DNA of 39,059 bases from an uncultured bacterium (GTDB lineage Bacteria; Verrucomicrobiota; Kiritimatiellia; RFP12; UBA1067): contig CACWIW010000023.1 of NCBI GenBank assembly GCA_902761035.1, forward strand, positions 1 through 39,059. The letters are read 5' to 3'. Shown here in pieces: positions 15,286 to 23,331 of the stretch; the first letter of the stretch is position 1, and every line of letters begins with the position of its first letter. The notes under the pieces were generated by a model that saw nothing but the letters and a program-made list of their open reading frames with translations, searched no databases and was not told where the DNA came from. The position numbers were made by a program, and so were the translations under genes.

Positions 15286-16566
15286 ATGGAGATCAAACGC
15301 GATGACTATCTAGATGAAATCAAGGCCGTCATGCATAACGGTCTTGTAAAAGTCATTACCGGTATCCGGCGTTGCGGCAAGAGCTATTTTCTGTTCACGA
15401 TATTCCAAAATCATCTCAGGAGCATTGGGGTCAACGATGACCAGATCGTTTCCGTGCAACTTGACGATGACGATTTCGAGGCTTTGCGTTCTCCCCGGGC
15501 GCTATCCAAATACATAAAAGACAGGATATTGACAGACGGGCGAGAGACTTATGTGCTGATAGACGAGATCCAGGAATGCACGCCGCCAAAGGGGGAGGTC
15601 GGCGTTACATTCTACGACGTTCTCAATTCGCTTAGGAAGAAGAAGGGGGTAGACATATATGTGACCGGTTCCAACTCTGAAATGCTGTCGGAAGATATTG
15701 CGACGAACTTCCGAGACAGAGGCACCGTAATCAGAATGTGGCCGTTGTCGTTCTCGGAGTATTACGGAATCGGGGGCAAGGAGAAATCAGATGCGTGGGA
15801 GGATTACATTGTCTGGGGAGGCATGCCGTTGGCTGTCCTTGAAACGCGGCAGAGGGCAAGGGAAGCTTATTTGCGCGGACTGTTTGCCGAAGTGTATTTT
15901 GCGGACATTGTCGAGCGTTATAGCCTTAAGAACGATGTTCTTCTGGGGCGCATCTGCGATGTGATGGCAAGTTCGGTCGGCAGCTTGACAAGTCCGAACA
16001 AGTTGGCAAACACGATTCAGACGGAAATGGGGATGGCAACAAACGCGCATACTGTTGGGAGCTATTTGGAATGTTTTCGGAAGTCATTCCTTTTCGAGAA
16101 AGCCGAACGGTGGGATGTAAAGGGGCGAAAGTATCTTGGCTCGCCGGTCAAATACTATGCCGAAGACACGGGGCTGCGAAACGCGAGGCTCAATTTCCGT
16201 CAGGTGGAGCGTACGCATCTCATGGAGAATGTCATATATTGCGAACTTTGCAGACGTGGATACGCTGTTGATGTTGGCGTGGTAGAGACGATAGCCAAAG
16301 ACGCTTCAGGGAAAAGCGAGCGAAGAACGTATGAAATAGACTTTGTCGTCAATTCAGGGTTCAAGCGCATCTATCTCCAAAGCGCGCTTGACATGGGAGG
16401 CTCTGACAAGGCGAATCAGGAATTGCGTTCCCTGAAGATGACAAGCGATTTTTTCCGAAAGATAGTCGTTACTGGCGGAAACGAGCGGCCTTGGGCCGAC
16501 GAAAGTGGCATCCTTCATGTAGGAGTGATACCTTTCTTGTTGGACAAGTCGATCATGGAATCATAA
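15286..16566 (+). CDS. AAA-type ATPase with C-terminal DUF4143 domain
   Basis: 426 aa. The N-terminal ATPase (AAA_14 type) has Walker A GIRRCGKS (26-33), Walker B YVLIDEIQ (about 88-95) and a sensor-like ITVTGSNSEML block. The C-terminal ~200 residues match the DUF4143 region, ending with RTYEIDFVVNSGFKRIYLQS, which has the D..V.....Q pattern of a PD-(D/E)XK-like nuclease fold. Such proteins are abundant, patchily distributed and often multi-copy in gut bacteria; their function is not established. The gene has its own strong promoter, lower GC than the flanking operons and 20-bp direct repeats on both sides, all pointing to a mobile or recently acquired cassette. Confidence 0.9.
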   Translation: MEIKRDDYLDEIKAVMHNGLVKVITGIRRCGKSYFLFTIFQNHLRSIGVNDDQIVSVQLDDDDFEALRSPRALSKYIKDRILTDGRETYVLIDEIQECTPPKGEVGVTFYDVLNSLRKKKGVDIYVTGSNSEMLSEDIATNFRDRGTVIRMWPLSFSEYYGIGGKEKSDAWEDYIVWGGMPLAVLETRQRAREAYLRGLFAEVYFADIVERYSLKNDVLLGRICDVMASSVGSLTSPNKLANTIQTEMGMATNAHTVGSYLECFRKSFLFEKAERWDVKGRKYLGSPVKYYAEDTGLRNARLNFRQVERTHLMENVIYCELCRRGYAVDVGVVETIAKDASGKSERRTYEIDFVVNSGFKRIYLQSALDMGGSDKANQELRSLKMTSDFFRKIVVTGGNERPWADESGILHVGVIPFLLDKSIMES

Positions 16567-16567
16567 G

Positions 16568-16587
16568 CTGGCAGTTCGTGCCAATGA
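16568..16587. repeat. Direct-repeat copy 2 downstream of the ATPase gene
   Basis: CTGGCAGTTCGTGCCAATGA is identical over 20 nt to 15156-15175. It begins one base after the stop codon of the ATPase gene. Here only this half of the upstream inverted repeat is present. Confidence 0.9.
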
Positions 16588-16604
16588 CGGGCGAGTTTTT
16601 CCGT

Positions 16605-16634
16605 CTGTCATTACGCGGGGAATTTTGTTATAAT
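16605..16634 (+). promoter_or_regulatory. Promoter of the esterase/fucosidase operon
   Basis: CTGTCA (16605-16610), an 18-nt spacer and TATAAT (16629-16634). The ~85-nt leader leads to a ribosome site AAGGAGA (16711-16717). The four genes that follow are separated by gaps of only 15-32 nt, so this is probably the operon promoter. Confidence 0.6.
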
Positions 16635-16724
16635 TGCGCCGTTGCAGGATTAGCCGGTGGGCGCGGGCGTGTGGCCCGAGCGCCAATGGCAAGTTGTTTA
16701 AATAATCGCGAAGGAGAACATGCT

Positions 16725-17798
16725 GTGAAAAGAACGTTGCTCAAAACTTTGTTTGCCTCTTTGCTCGCGGCGGGGCTTACAGGATACGGCTACATACCGT
16801 CGCCGCATCAGAAACTGCCGTCGCCCCGGGACCTGATGCCCCGGAAGGGTCTGCGGATTCGTCCGGCGGAGGCCACGCACGTCAAGTTCGTGAAGTACGT
16901 CGACCCGAGCGGATTCTTCACGATGAACATCCCGCTCGGCTGGCGGGTCAAGACTGGACTCAAGCCGGACGGCAAGTTTGACATCATCAGCTACGCCATC
17001 ACGGTGTACGACCCGAAGCATCCGGAGCGCGAGCTCTACTTCTGCCTCAACAACTCCTACGGCCTCAAGTCGGTGGAGGCGCGCAACTGGTACATCCGGT
17101 CGTATGGCCCCAAAAACCCTTCCGCGCGTATGCCCGTGTTGCCGAGGCTTTCTACGGACGGTTACTTCGCCGCCATGGGACCGCTGTTCGGCTATCATAA
17201 GTTCACCGTTCTGGAACGACTCGGCAAGAGCGCGCTTGGCGGAGACGTTATAGTGGCCGAATGCACGTCCGCGTCGGGACGGCGCGTGCAGGGACTCTAC
17301 CACGCTGTCGTCTCTGGCATGATGAAGCAGCCCGTTCAGGTGAACCCGTTCAACGCGCGGGCCGGCATGGTGGACGTGGGGCCGGTGCTGGAGTTCTCCA
17401 TCCTCTCCGAAACCGCGCCGAAGGAGGAGTTCGTCGACTGGCTGCCAGTCCTCGATCGCTGCTTCGCCTCCATCGTCTTCACGCCCGCGTTCCACCAGCA
17501 GCGGCGTGTTGCCTGGACGCGCGTGATGGGCACGTCCAAATACATCATGCAGACTGCGGATTCGATCCGCTGCATGATCATGGACTCCTACCGCCGCCGC
17601 AACGCCACGTACGACGTGCTCTCGCAGAAGCGCAGCGACGCCACGCTCGGCTACGAGCGCGTGCGTGATACCGAGACTGGCGAGATCTACCGCGCCGAGA
17701 ACGGCTTCACCGACTGGTACAAGGGCACGCGCTACCGCCCCGCTACCAGCAACGCCGCCTACCTGACGCCCGTCAGCGGCTACATCAACTGGAAATAG
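16725..17798 (+). CDS. Exported protein of unknown function with PsbP/DUF1795-like start
   Basis: 357 aa from GTG 16725, chosen because AAGGAGA lies 7 nt upstream and a signal peptide follows; an ATG at 16720 is out of frame. The signal reads MKRTLLKTLFASLLAAGLTG then Tyr21, exactly a lipobox in which the essential Cys is replaced by Tyr. The mature region begins with FVKYVDPSGFFTMNIPLGW, reminiscent of PsbP/DcrB-like folds. The C-terminus has DTETGEIYRAENGFTDWYKG and ends SGYINWK, a tail seen in some exported bacterial proteins of unknown role. I do not recognise a named family. It opens the operon with the CE15-like esterase, fucosidase and HzsA-related genes. Confidence 0.75.
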   Translation: MKRTLLKTLFASLLAAGLTGYGYIPSPHQKLPSPRDLMPRKGLRIRPAEATHVKFVKYVDPSGFFTMNIPLGWRVKTGLKPDGKFDIISYAITVYDPKHPERELYFCLNNSYGLKSVEARNWYIRSYGPKNPSARMPVLPRLSTDGYFAAMGPLFGYHKFTVLERLGKSALGGDVIVAECTSASGRRVQGLYHAVVSGMMKQPVQVNPFNARAGMVDVGPVLEFSILSETAPKEEFVDWLPVLDRCFASIVFTPAFHQQRRVAWTRVMGTSKYIMQTADSIRCMIMDSYRRRNATYDVLSQKRSDATLGYERVRDTETGEIYRAENGFTDWYKGTRYRPATSNAAYLTPVSGYINWK

Positions 17799-17813
17799 AA
17801 CAGGAGTCCAACG

Positions 17814-19013
17814 ATGAAGAGATTGTCTCTCACATGGGTCGCGCGCGGATGCGCCATTGCCTGCCTCGCGCTCGCACAGGGTGCTGCCGCCGCGCCGGAA
17901 CCGAAGGACGTGCCGCCGCTGATGGTCACGAAGGCGGGTGCGCCCGTGAAGGACGTCGCGACGTGGGAGAAGGTGCGGCGCGCGGAGCTGAAGGAAATTT
18001 TCTGCGAGAACGAGTACGGGCGGCGTCCCGTGGAGAGTCCCGACACGCTCGCGTTCGAGCTGGCCGAGCCGGACAAGGTGATGATGGACGGCAAGGCGAT
18101 CCGCAAGCGCGTGCGCGTTTCGTGGAAGGGGCCGCTCGCCTCGCAGAGCTTCGTCTTCACCGCGTTCATTCCCGTAACCGCGAAGGAGCGTCCCGCGCCG
18201 GGCTTCATCCTCATCTGTAACCGCCCCGCCGCAGCGAACATCGACCCGGAGCGTGTGAACAAGAGCGAATTCTGGCCGGCGGAAGAGATTGTGGCGCGCG
18301 GCTACGCGGCGCTCGCGTTCTGGAACGGCGACGTTGCGCCGGACGACTCGAAGGGCAAATGTTCGAAGGGCGTACACGCCTGCTGGGCGAAGGAACGCAC
18401 AGCCAACAGCTGGGGTGCGCTCTCGGCGTGGGCATGGGGGGCGAGCCGCGTGCTCGACTGGGTGGAGACGGAGCCGCTCCTGGACGCGAAACACTTCGGA
18501 GTCGTCGGGCACTCGCGCGGCGGCAAGACTGCTCTGCTCGCGGGCGTGCTCGACACGCGCTTCGCGATGGCCTGCGTGAACGACTCCGGCTGCAGCGGCG
18601 CGAAGCTCAACCACATCGACCTCCCGAAGTCCGAGTCAATCGCCCGCATCACGAAAGCGTTCCCGCATTGGTTCTGCCTGAACTACAGGAAGTTCGCCGG
18701 CAAGGAGTTCGAGATGGACTTCGACCAGCACATGCTCGTGGCGCTCGTGGCACCGCGTGCCGTGGCGATCGCCTCTGCGAGTAAGGACAACTGGGCCGGG
18801 CAGCGGGGTGAATACTACAGCGCCGTCTTCGCCTCGCCCGCATGGGAACTGTACGGCAAGAAGGGACTCGTCTCCAGCGGCTTCCCGAAGCCCGGCGAGG
18901 CGCGTCAGGAGGGCATGGTGTCGTACCACTTCCGCCCCGGCATTCACAACCTGACCCTTCACGACTGGAACCGCTACATGGATTTCGCCGATAAGCTAGG
19001 TTGGCGCAAATAG
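17814..19013 (+). CDS. Exported alpha/beta hydrolase, CE15-like (glucuronoyl esterase type)
   Basis: 399 aa with a signal peptide (cut near AAAA, about residue 27) and AGGAG upstream. The nucleophile elbow is VVGHSRGGKTAL (Ser234), followed by CVNDSGCSGAKL, which corresponds to the SGCGGAAL-type oxyanion and substrate loop of bacterial CE15 enzymes. The catalytic histidine is probably in RPGIHNLTLHDW near the C-terminus. CE15 enzymes cleave esters between glucuronic acid on xylan and lignin; some bacterial relatives act on other uronate esters. The place beside a fucosidase and unknown proteins fits polysaccharide decoration removal. An acetyl-xylan or general carbohydrate esterase is the alternative reading. 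Confidence 0.8.
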   Translation: MKRLSLTWVARGCAIACLALAQGAAAAPEPKDVPPLMVTKAGAPVKDVATWEKVRRAELKEIFCENEYGRRPVESPDTLAFELAEPDKVMMDGKAIRKRVRVSWKGPLASQSFVFTAFIPVTAKERPAPGFILICNRPAAANIDPERVNKSEFWPAEEIVARGYAALAFWNGDVAPDDSKGKCSKGVHACWAKERTANSWGALSAWAWGASRVLDWVETEPLLDAKHFGVVGHSRGGKTALLAGVLDTRFAMACVNDSGCSGAKLNHIDLPKSESIARITKAFPHWFCLNYRKFAGKEFEMDFDQHMLVALVAPRAVAIASASKDNWAGQRGEYYSAVFASPAWELYGKKGLVSSGFPKPGEARQEGMVSYHFRPGIHNLTLHDWNRYMDFADKLGWRK

Positions 19014-19034
19014 CAAATACATAGGAGCCTTCAA

Positions 19035-20768
19035 ATGAAAAACAATGTGAGCAGGAGTACTTTAATTTCCATCGCCGCGGCTGCGATCGCGGCTTCTGCG
19101 CCGTTCTGCGCCGCAGCGGAGTACAAGCCCGAAGCGTGGAACCTCGAGGCGCGCGAGAAGTTCGCCGCGCATCGCTACGGCGTGTTCATCGTTTGGGGCC
19201 TCTACGCCAACTACGCGCAGGGCGAGTGGTATCTGCACCACGGGAACCTCGACCGCGACGCTTACGAGCGCATGCTGCACGGCTTCTATCCCTCGAAGTA
19301 CGACGCGCGCGAGTGGGCGCGGATCGTCCGCCGCTCCGGCGCGAAGTACATCACCATCACCGCGCGCCACCACGACGGCTTCGCGCTCTGGCCGTCGAAG
19401 GTGGATGACTACAACATCAAGTCCACGCCGTTCAAGCGCGACATCCTCGGCGAGCTCGCCGAGGCGTGCAAGGCGGAGGGCGTCGAACTCTCGCTCTACT
19501 ATTCTCTCCTCGACTGGCACCGTGCCGACTACACGCCCGGACGGGCCTGGCTGCGCAGCGAAGAATTGCGCGCGAAGCAGAAGCCCGACTACGCCTCGTA
19601 CAAGCGCTACATGATGGGACAGATCACGGAACTGCTCGACAACTACCACCCCATCAACATCTGGTTCGACGGCGAATGGGACCATCTCGACAAGGACCGC
19701 GGCGGCACGTTCGACTGGGAGTTCGACGACATCTTCGACCTCATCCACTCGCGCAAGGCGCTTGTGGCGAACAACAACCACCGCGCGCCGCGTCCAAAGG
19801 AGGACATCCAGCTCTTCGAGCGCGACCTGCCTGGAGTCGGGACGATGTTCTCGAAGCACCAGCCGCTTCTCGACGACCGTCCGTCCGAACAGTGCGACGT
19901 GATCCAGTACGGCGTGTGGGGATACAAGATCGGGCAGAACAAGTTCCGTCCGCCGGAGGAGTGCGTGGCGCTCATCGCCCGCGCCGCGTCGAAGGGCGCG
20001 AACCTCCTCCTCAACATCGGCCCCGACGGTTCGGGACGGATTCCTGAAAAGGCCGTGGAGGTGTTCGAGGGAATTGGCAAGTGGTTCGAGAAGAACGGCG
20101 ACTCGATCTACGGCACGAAGGCGGGTGGCGTTTCGCTTGGCATCAAGGTCGTCACCACGCGCAAGGACGACACTCTCTTCATCCACTTCATCGCCCCGGA
20201 GGTAAAGGAGTTCACGTTCCTCCTGGACGGCAAGAAGACGACGGTGAAATGCGCGCGTGCCAAGGGCGACACATTCGACGTCGTGGTGCGCTTCCCGCTC
20301 GGAGGCAAGACGCCTTCGCAGTTCATCGAACCGGGCGCGCACGATGCGTGGAAGGTCATTGGCGAGACGTGCAAGAACCCCGGCAACGCGAGGGCCGCCA
20401 TCGACGGCAACAAGGATTCGCTGTGGCACTCGCATCCCGAGCCGATGACGAAGAACGATCCGCTTCCCCCGCCGCAGAGCTTCACGGTCGACTGCGGGGC
20501 CGTGCGCGAGATGTGCGGGTTCAAGTACACGCCGCGTCCTGCGTCCTGCAGCGTGGGCGTGGTCGACAAGTGCGAGTTCTTGGTTTCGCTGGACGGCAAG
20601 AATTGGACAAAGGCCGCTGAAGGCTCGTTCCCCGACGTGCTGGAGTCGCGCAAGACGCGCGAGGTGAAGTTCGTGAAACCCATCAAGGCGCGCTACTTCC
20701 GTTTCGTGGCCACCCACGCGCTTCCCGTAAACGATCGCCTCGCCGTCGCCGAAGTGGATATATGGTAA
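19035..20768 (+). CDS. Exported alpha-L-fucosidase, GH29, with C-terminal discoidin-like domain
   Basis: 577 aa with a signal peptide ending near CAAA (residue 27) and AGGAG upstream. The GH29 barrel shows YITITARHHDGFALWPSK (about residues 95-115) and the nucleophile motif INIWFDGEWD with Asp212. LLLNIGPDGSG.IPE near residue 320-335 is the usual end of the catalytic domain. The last ~140 residues (from about 435) look like an F5/8 type C or CBM32-type binding domain, with SCSVGVVDKCEFLVSLDGKN. The enzyme releases terminal fucose from glycans in the periplasm or outside the cell. It lies in an operon between a CE15-like esterase and a HzsA-related protein. Confidence 0.94.
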   Translation: MKNNVSRSTLISIAAAAIAASAPFCAAAEYKPEAWNLEAREKFAAHRYGVFIVWGLYANYAQGEWYLHHGNLDRDAYERMLHGFYPSKYDAREWARIVRRSGAKYITITARHHDGFALWPSKVDDYNIKSTPFKRDILGELAEACKAEGVELSLYYSLLDWHRADYTPGRAWLRSEELRAKQKPDYASYKRYMMGQITELLDNYHPINIWFDGEWDHLDKDRGGTFDWEFDDIFDLIHSRKALVANNNHRAPRPKEDIQLFERDLPGVGTMFSKHQPLLDDRPSEQCDVIQYGVWGYKIGQNKFRPPEECVALIARAASKGANLLLNIGPDGSGRIPEKAVEVFEGIGKWFEKNGDSIYGTKAGGVSLGIKVVTTRKDDTLFIHFIAPEVKEFTFLLDGKKTTVKCARAKGDTFDVVVRFPLGGKTPSQFIEPGAHDAWKVIGETCKNPGNARAAIDGNKDSLWHSHPEPMTKNDPLPPPQSFTVDCGAVREMCGFKYTPRPASCSVGVVDKCEFLVSLDGKNWTKAAEGSFPDVLESRKTREVKFVKPIKARYFRFVATHALPVNDRLAVAEVDIW

Positions 20769-20800
20769 CTCCCAGATAGTCAAATAAAGAAAGGGCAGGA

Positions 20801-23329
20801 ATGATGGAACGCTTAGGAAGAACGGTTCCCGCCGCGATTGCCGCTCTTGTGTTTTCGGTTTGCGCAATGCCCCTTGAGGCGCGCGAGTTCGCCGACGCAG
20901 GAGGCGCACACGAGTACGCTCGCCTCGACTGGGAACTCATCGAACGTGACATCAAGAACTGGGGCAAGCTGCCGGCGCTCACCGCCTCGCAGAGCGTGAA
21001 CACCGCCGCCTGCATCCTGCCCGGAGACAAGGATCCCCTCGACGTGGTCGTGCGCCGCACGCGCGCGTTGATGGACGACCTTGCGGCCGCCGGAGTCGAT
21101 CTCTCCGCCGAGCGGCGCGAACTCGACGGTATCGTGTCGCGCGCGGGGGCGTCACGCCGTGACTGGCGCGAGACGCGCTTCCCCGCGTTCTCGGCAGTAC
21201 ACGCCCTCAACCGCCGTGTCGCCTTGAAGAATCCGCTCCTCAAGGGAATCGACCGCCTCGTGTTCGTCGGACACGAAGCCCTGCCCCTCGATGAATATCA
21301 GGCTGGGTGGCACATGTGCGACCAGTACTTCGGCTTCCACGCCACGATGCACGGAGCGACCGTGGGCGACGGACTCTACGTACTGGAGAATCCGTTCTCC
21401 GACCACCCCGTGGCGCGCGATATTCTCGATGGGCGCATCGTGGAGAAGGGCGACTGGAAGGGGCAGACCCTCGGTCCGGGCGGTTACCTCTCGCCTGACG
21501 TCTCGTGGGATGGTTCGTCCATCGCCTTCGCATACACGCGCGGTAAACCCGAGATCCGCAAGTGGAACGACGACACGGTCTACCACGTCTTCACCTGTTC
21601 CGCCGACGGCTCATCGCTCCGTCAGCTCACAACCGGCTGCTTCAACGATTTCGATCCCTGCTGGCTTCCCAACGGACGCCTCGCGTTCATCTCCGAGAGG
21701 CGCGGCGGGTTCGGGCGCTGCCACGGACGCCCCGTGCCCACTTTTACGCTGCACACCATGTTTCCCGATGGATCGGACATCGTGCAGCTGAGTCCGCACG
21801 AGACGAACGAGTGGCACCCCAGCGTAGACCACGACGGTATGATCCTCTACACGCGCTGGGACTACGTGGACCGTGGCTTCAGCCAGGCGCACCACCTCTG
21901 GCGCACGACGCCTGACGGACGCGACCCGCGCGCGGTGAACGGCAACACGCGCGAGAAACACTCCGGCTCCAGTCCGCTGATGGAGATGAGCGGACGCGCC
22001 GTGCCGGGTTCGCGTCTCTACTCCGCCGTGGCCGCACCGCACCACGGCTGTGCATACGGCTCGATTATCCTCGTCGATCCAGCGAAGCGCGATGACGACA
22101 GAATGTCGCAGGTGCGCCGCGTTACGCCGGAGCAACCGCTTCCCGAAAGCGAGACGCGTGGAGGGCGGCAGACGAGCGGCGCATACGCGACGCCGTGGCC
22201 GTTGAGCGAGAAGTACTTCATCTGCGTGTACGACGGACACGCCAACGGCAAGTACGACGTGCGCTCCGTTCGGCGCTACGCGATCACGCTGGTGGACGTG
22301 TTCGGCAACAAGACGCGTCTCTACACGCACCCCACGATCTCCTGTCTCGACCCGATGCCGCTCCGGGCGCGTCCCAAGCCGCCCGTGCTCGCGCACGGCA
22401 CGCTCGTGGGGCGTCCGGCGAATCCCGACGGCACGCGTCCTGCGACCATTCCACCCGAATCGCTTCCCAAGACGGCGCAGATCGGCCTCGTGAACGTGTA
22501 CGACAGCAAAATCCCGTTCCCGCCCGGCGATCGTGTGGCGGCGCTGCGCGTGTGGCAGGTACTGCCGAAGTTCAGTCCGCTCAACAGCCGTCCGCGCCTC
22601 GGCGCGGAGACCCAGCAGGTGGCACGCCAGTGTCTGGGGACCGTACCGGTGGAGGCTGACGGCAGCGCGTTCTTCGAGGCGCCAGTGGACGTGCCGCTCT
22701 ACTTCCAGGCGCTCGACTCCGAAGGGCGCACGGTGCAGAACATGCGCAGCGATACGTACGTGCATCCCGGCGAGAAGCTGATGTGCAACGGCTGCCACGA
22801 GGAGCGCACGTCCGCCGCCCGCAAGCCCGGTACCGACCTGCCGGCCGCGATGCGCCGCGCGCCGAGCAAGATCAAGCCCGCGCCGGAGGGCGCGAAGCCA
22901 TACAGCTTCGTGCGCCTCGTGCAGCCCGTCCTGGACGCCAGGTGCGTCTCGTGCCACGGAGAGAAGCGCGCTCCGAAGGCGCCCGACCTCCGTGCGGGCG
23001 ACTGGCGCAAGGACAAGAACGGCTTCTCGACGTCGTTCAAGTCGTTGATGCCATACGTCCATTTCTTCGCGTATGACTACGAGATCACGCACAAGCGCCG
23101 TGGTTACCAGGCGTTCTTCGAGCCGGCCTACACGGCGCCGCGCACGACGGGCGCGTGCGCCTCGCCGCTATACGCGATGCTGAAGAAGGGACACCACGAC
23201 GTGAAGCTCACGCCGGAGGAGTGGGAGCGTCTGTTAGTGTTCATGGGCTCGAACGCGCAGTACGTGGGTCACGACCACAAGGTCGAAGACCAGCGCGACG
23301 GCAAGGTGGTACCGCCGCCGTTCGAGTAA
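20801..23329 (+). CDS. HzsA-related exported protein: PD40 propeller with two CXXCH sites
   Basis: 842 aa (start at 20801 or the adjacent ATG 20804) with a signal peptide ending near MPLEA. The N-terminal and middle part contains WD40-like (PD40) strands such as YLSPDVSWDGSSIAFAYTRG and FDPCWLPNGRLAFISERRGG. The C-terminal part resembles the middle domain of hydrazine synthase alpha and carries two haem c motifs, CNGCH (662-666) and CVSCH (715-719). Many planctomycete and verrucomicrobial proteins of this type are called HzsA-related without any role in anammox. Encoding it with a fucosidase suggests a function in carbohydrate turnover, possibly redox, but none is known. Its end is 2 nt from the convergent GH141-like gene. 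Confidence 0.85.
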   Translation: MMERLGRTVPAAIAALVFSVCAMPLEAREFADAGGAHEYARLDWELIERDIKNWGKLPALTASQSVNTAACILPGDKDPLDVVVRRTRALMDDLAAAGVDLSAERRELDGIVSRAGASRRDWRETRFPAFSAVHALNRRVALKNPLLKGIDRLVFVGHEALPLDEYQAGWHMCDQYFGFHATMHGATVGDGLYVLENPFSDHPVARDILDGRIVEKGDWKGQTLGPGGYLSPDVSWDGSSIAFAYTRGKPEIRKWNDDTVYHVFTCSADGSSLRQLTTGCFNDFDPCWLPNGRLAFISERRGGFGRCHGRPVPTFTLHTMFPDGSDIVQLSPHETNEWHPSVDHDGMILYTRWDYVDRGFSQAHHLWRTTPDGRDPRAVNGNTREKHSGSSPLMEMSGRAVPGSRLYSAVAAPHHGCAYGSIILVDPAKRDDDRMSQVRRVTPEQPLPESETRGGRQTSGAYATPWPLSEKYFICVYDGHANGKYDVRSVRRYAITLVDVFGNKTRLYTHPTISCLDPMPLRARPKPPVLAHGTLVGRPANPDGTRPATIPPESLPKTAQIGLVNVYDSKIPFPPGDRVAALRVWQVLPKFSPLNSRPRLGAETQQVARQCLGTVPVEADGSAFFEAPVDVPLYFQALDSEGRTVQNMRSDTYVHPGEKLMCNGCHEERTSAARKPGTDLPAAMRRAPSKIKPAPEGAKPYSFVRLVQPVLDARCVSCHGEKRAPKAPDLRAGDWRKDKNGFSTSFKSLMPYVHFFAYDYEITHKRRGYQAFFEPAYTAPRTTGACASPLYAMLKKGHHDVKLTPEEWERLLVFMGSNAQYVGHDHKVEDQRDGKVVPPPFE

Positions 23330-23331
23330 AC

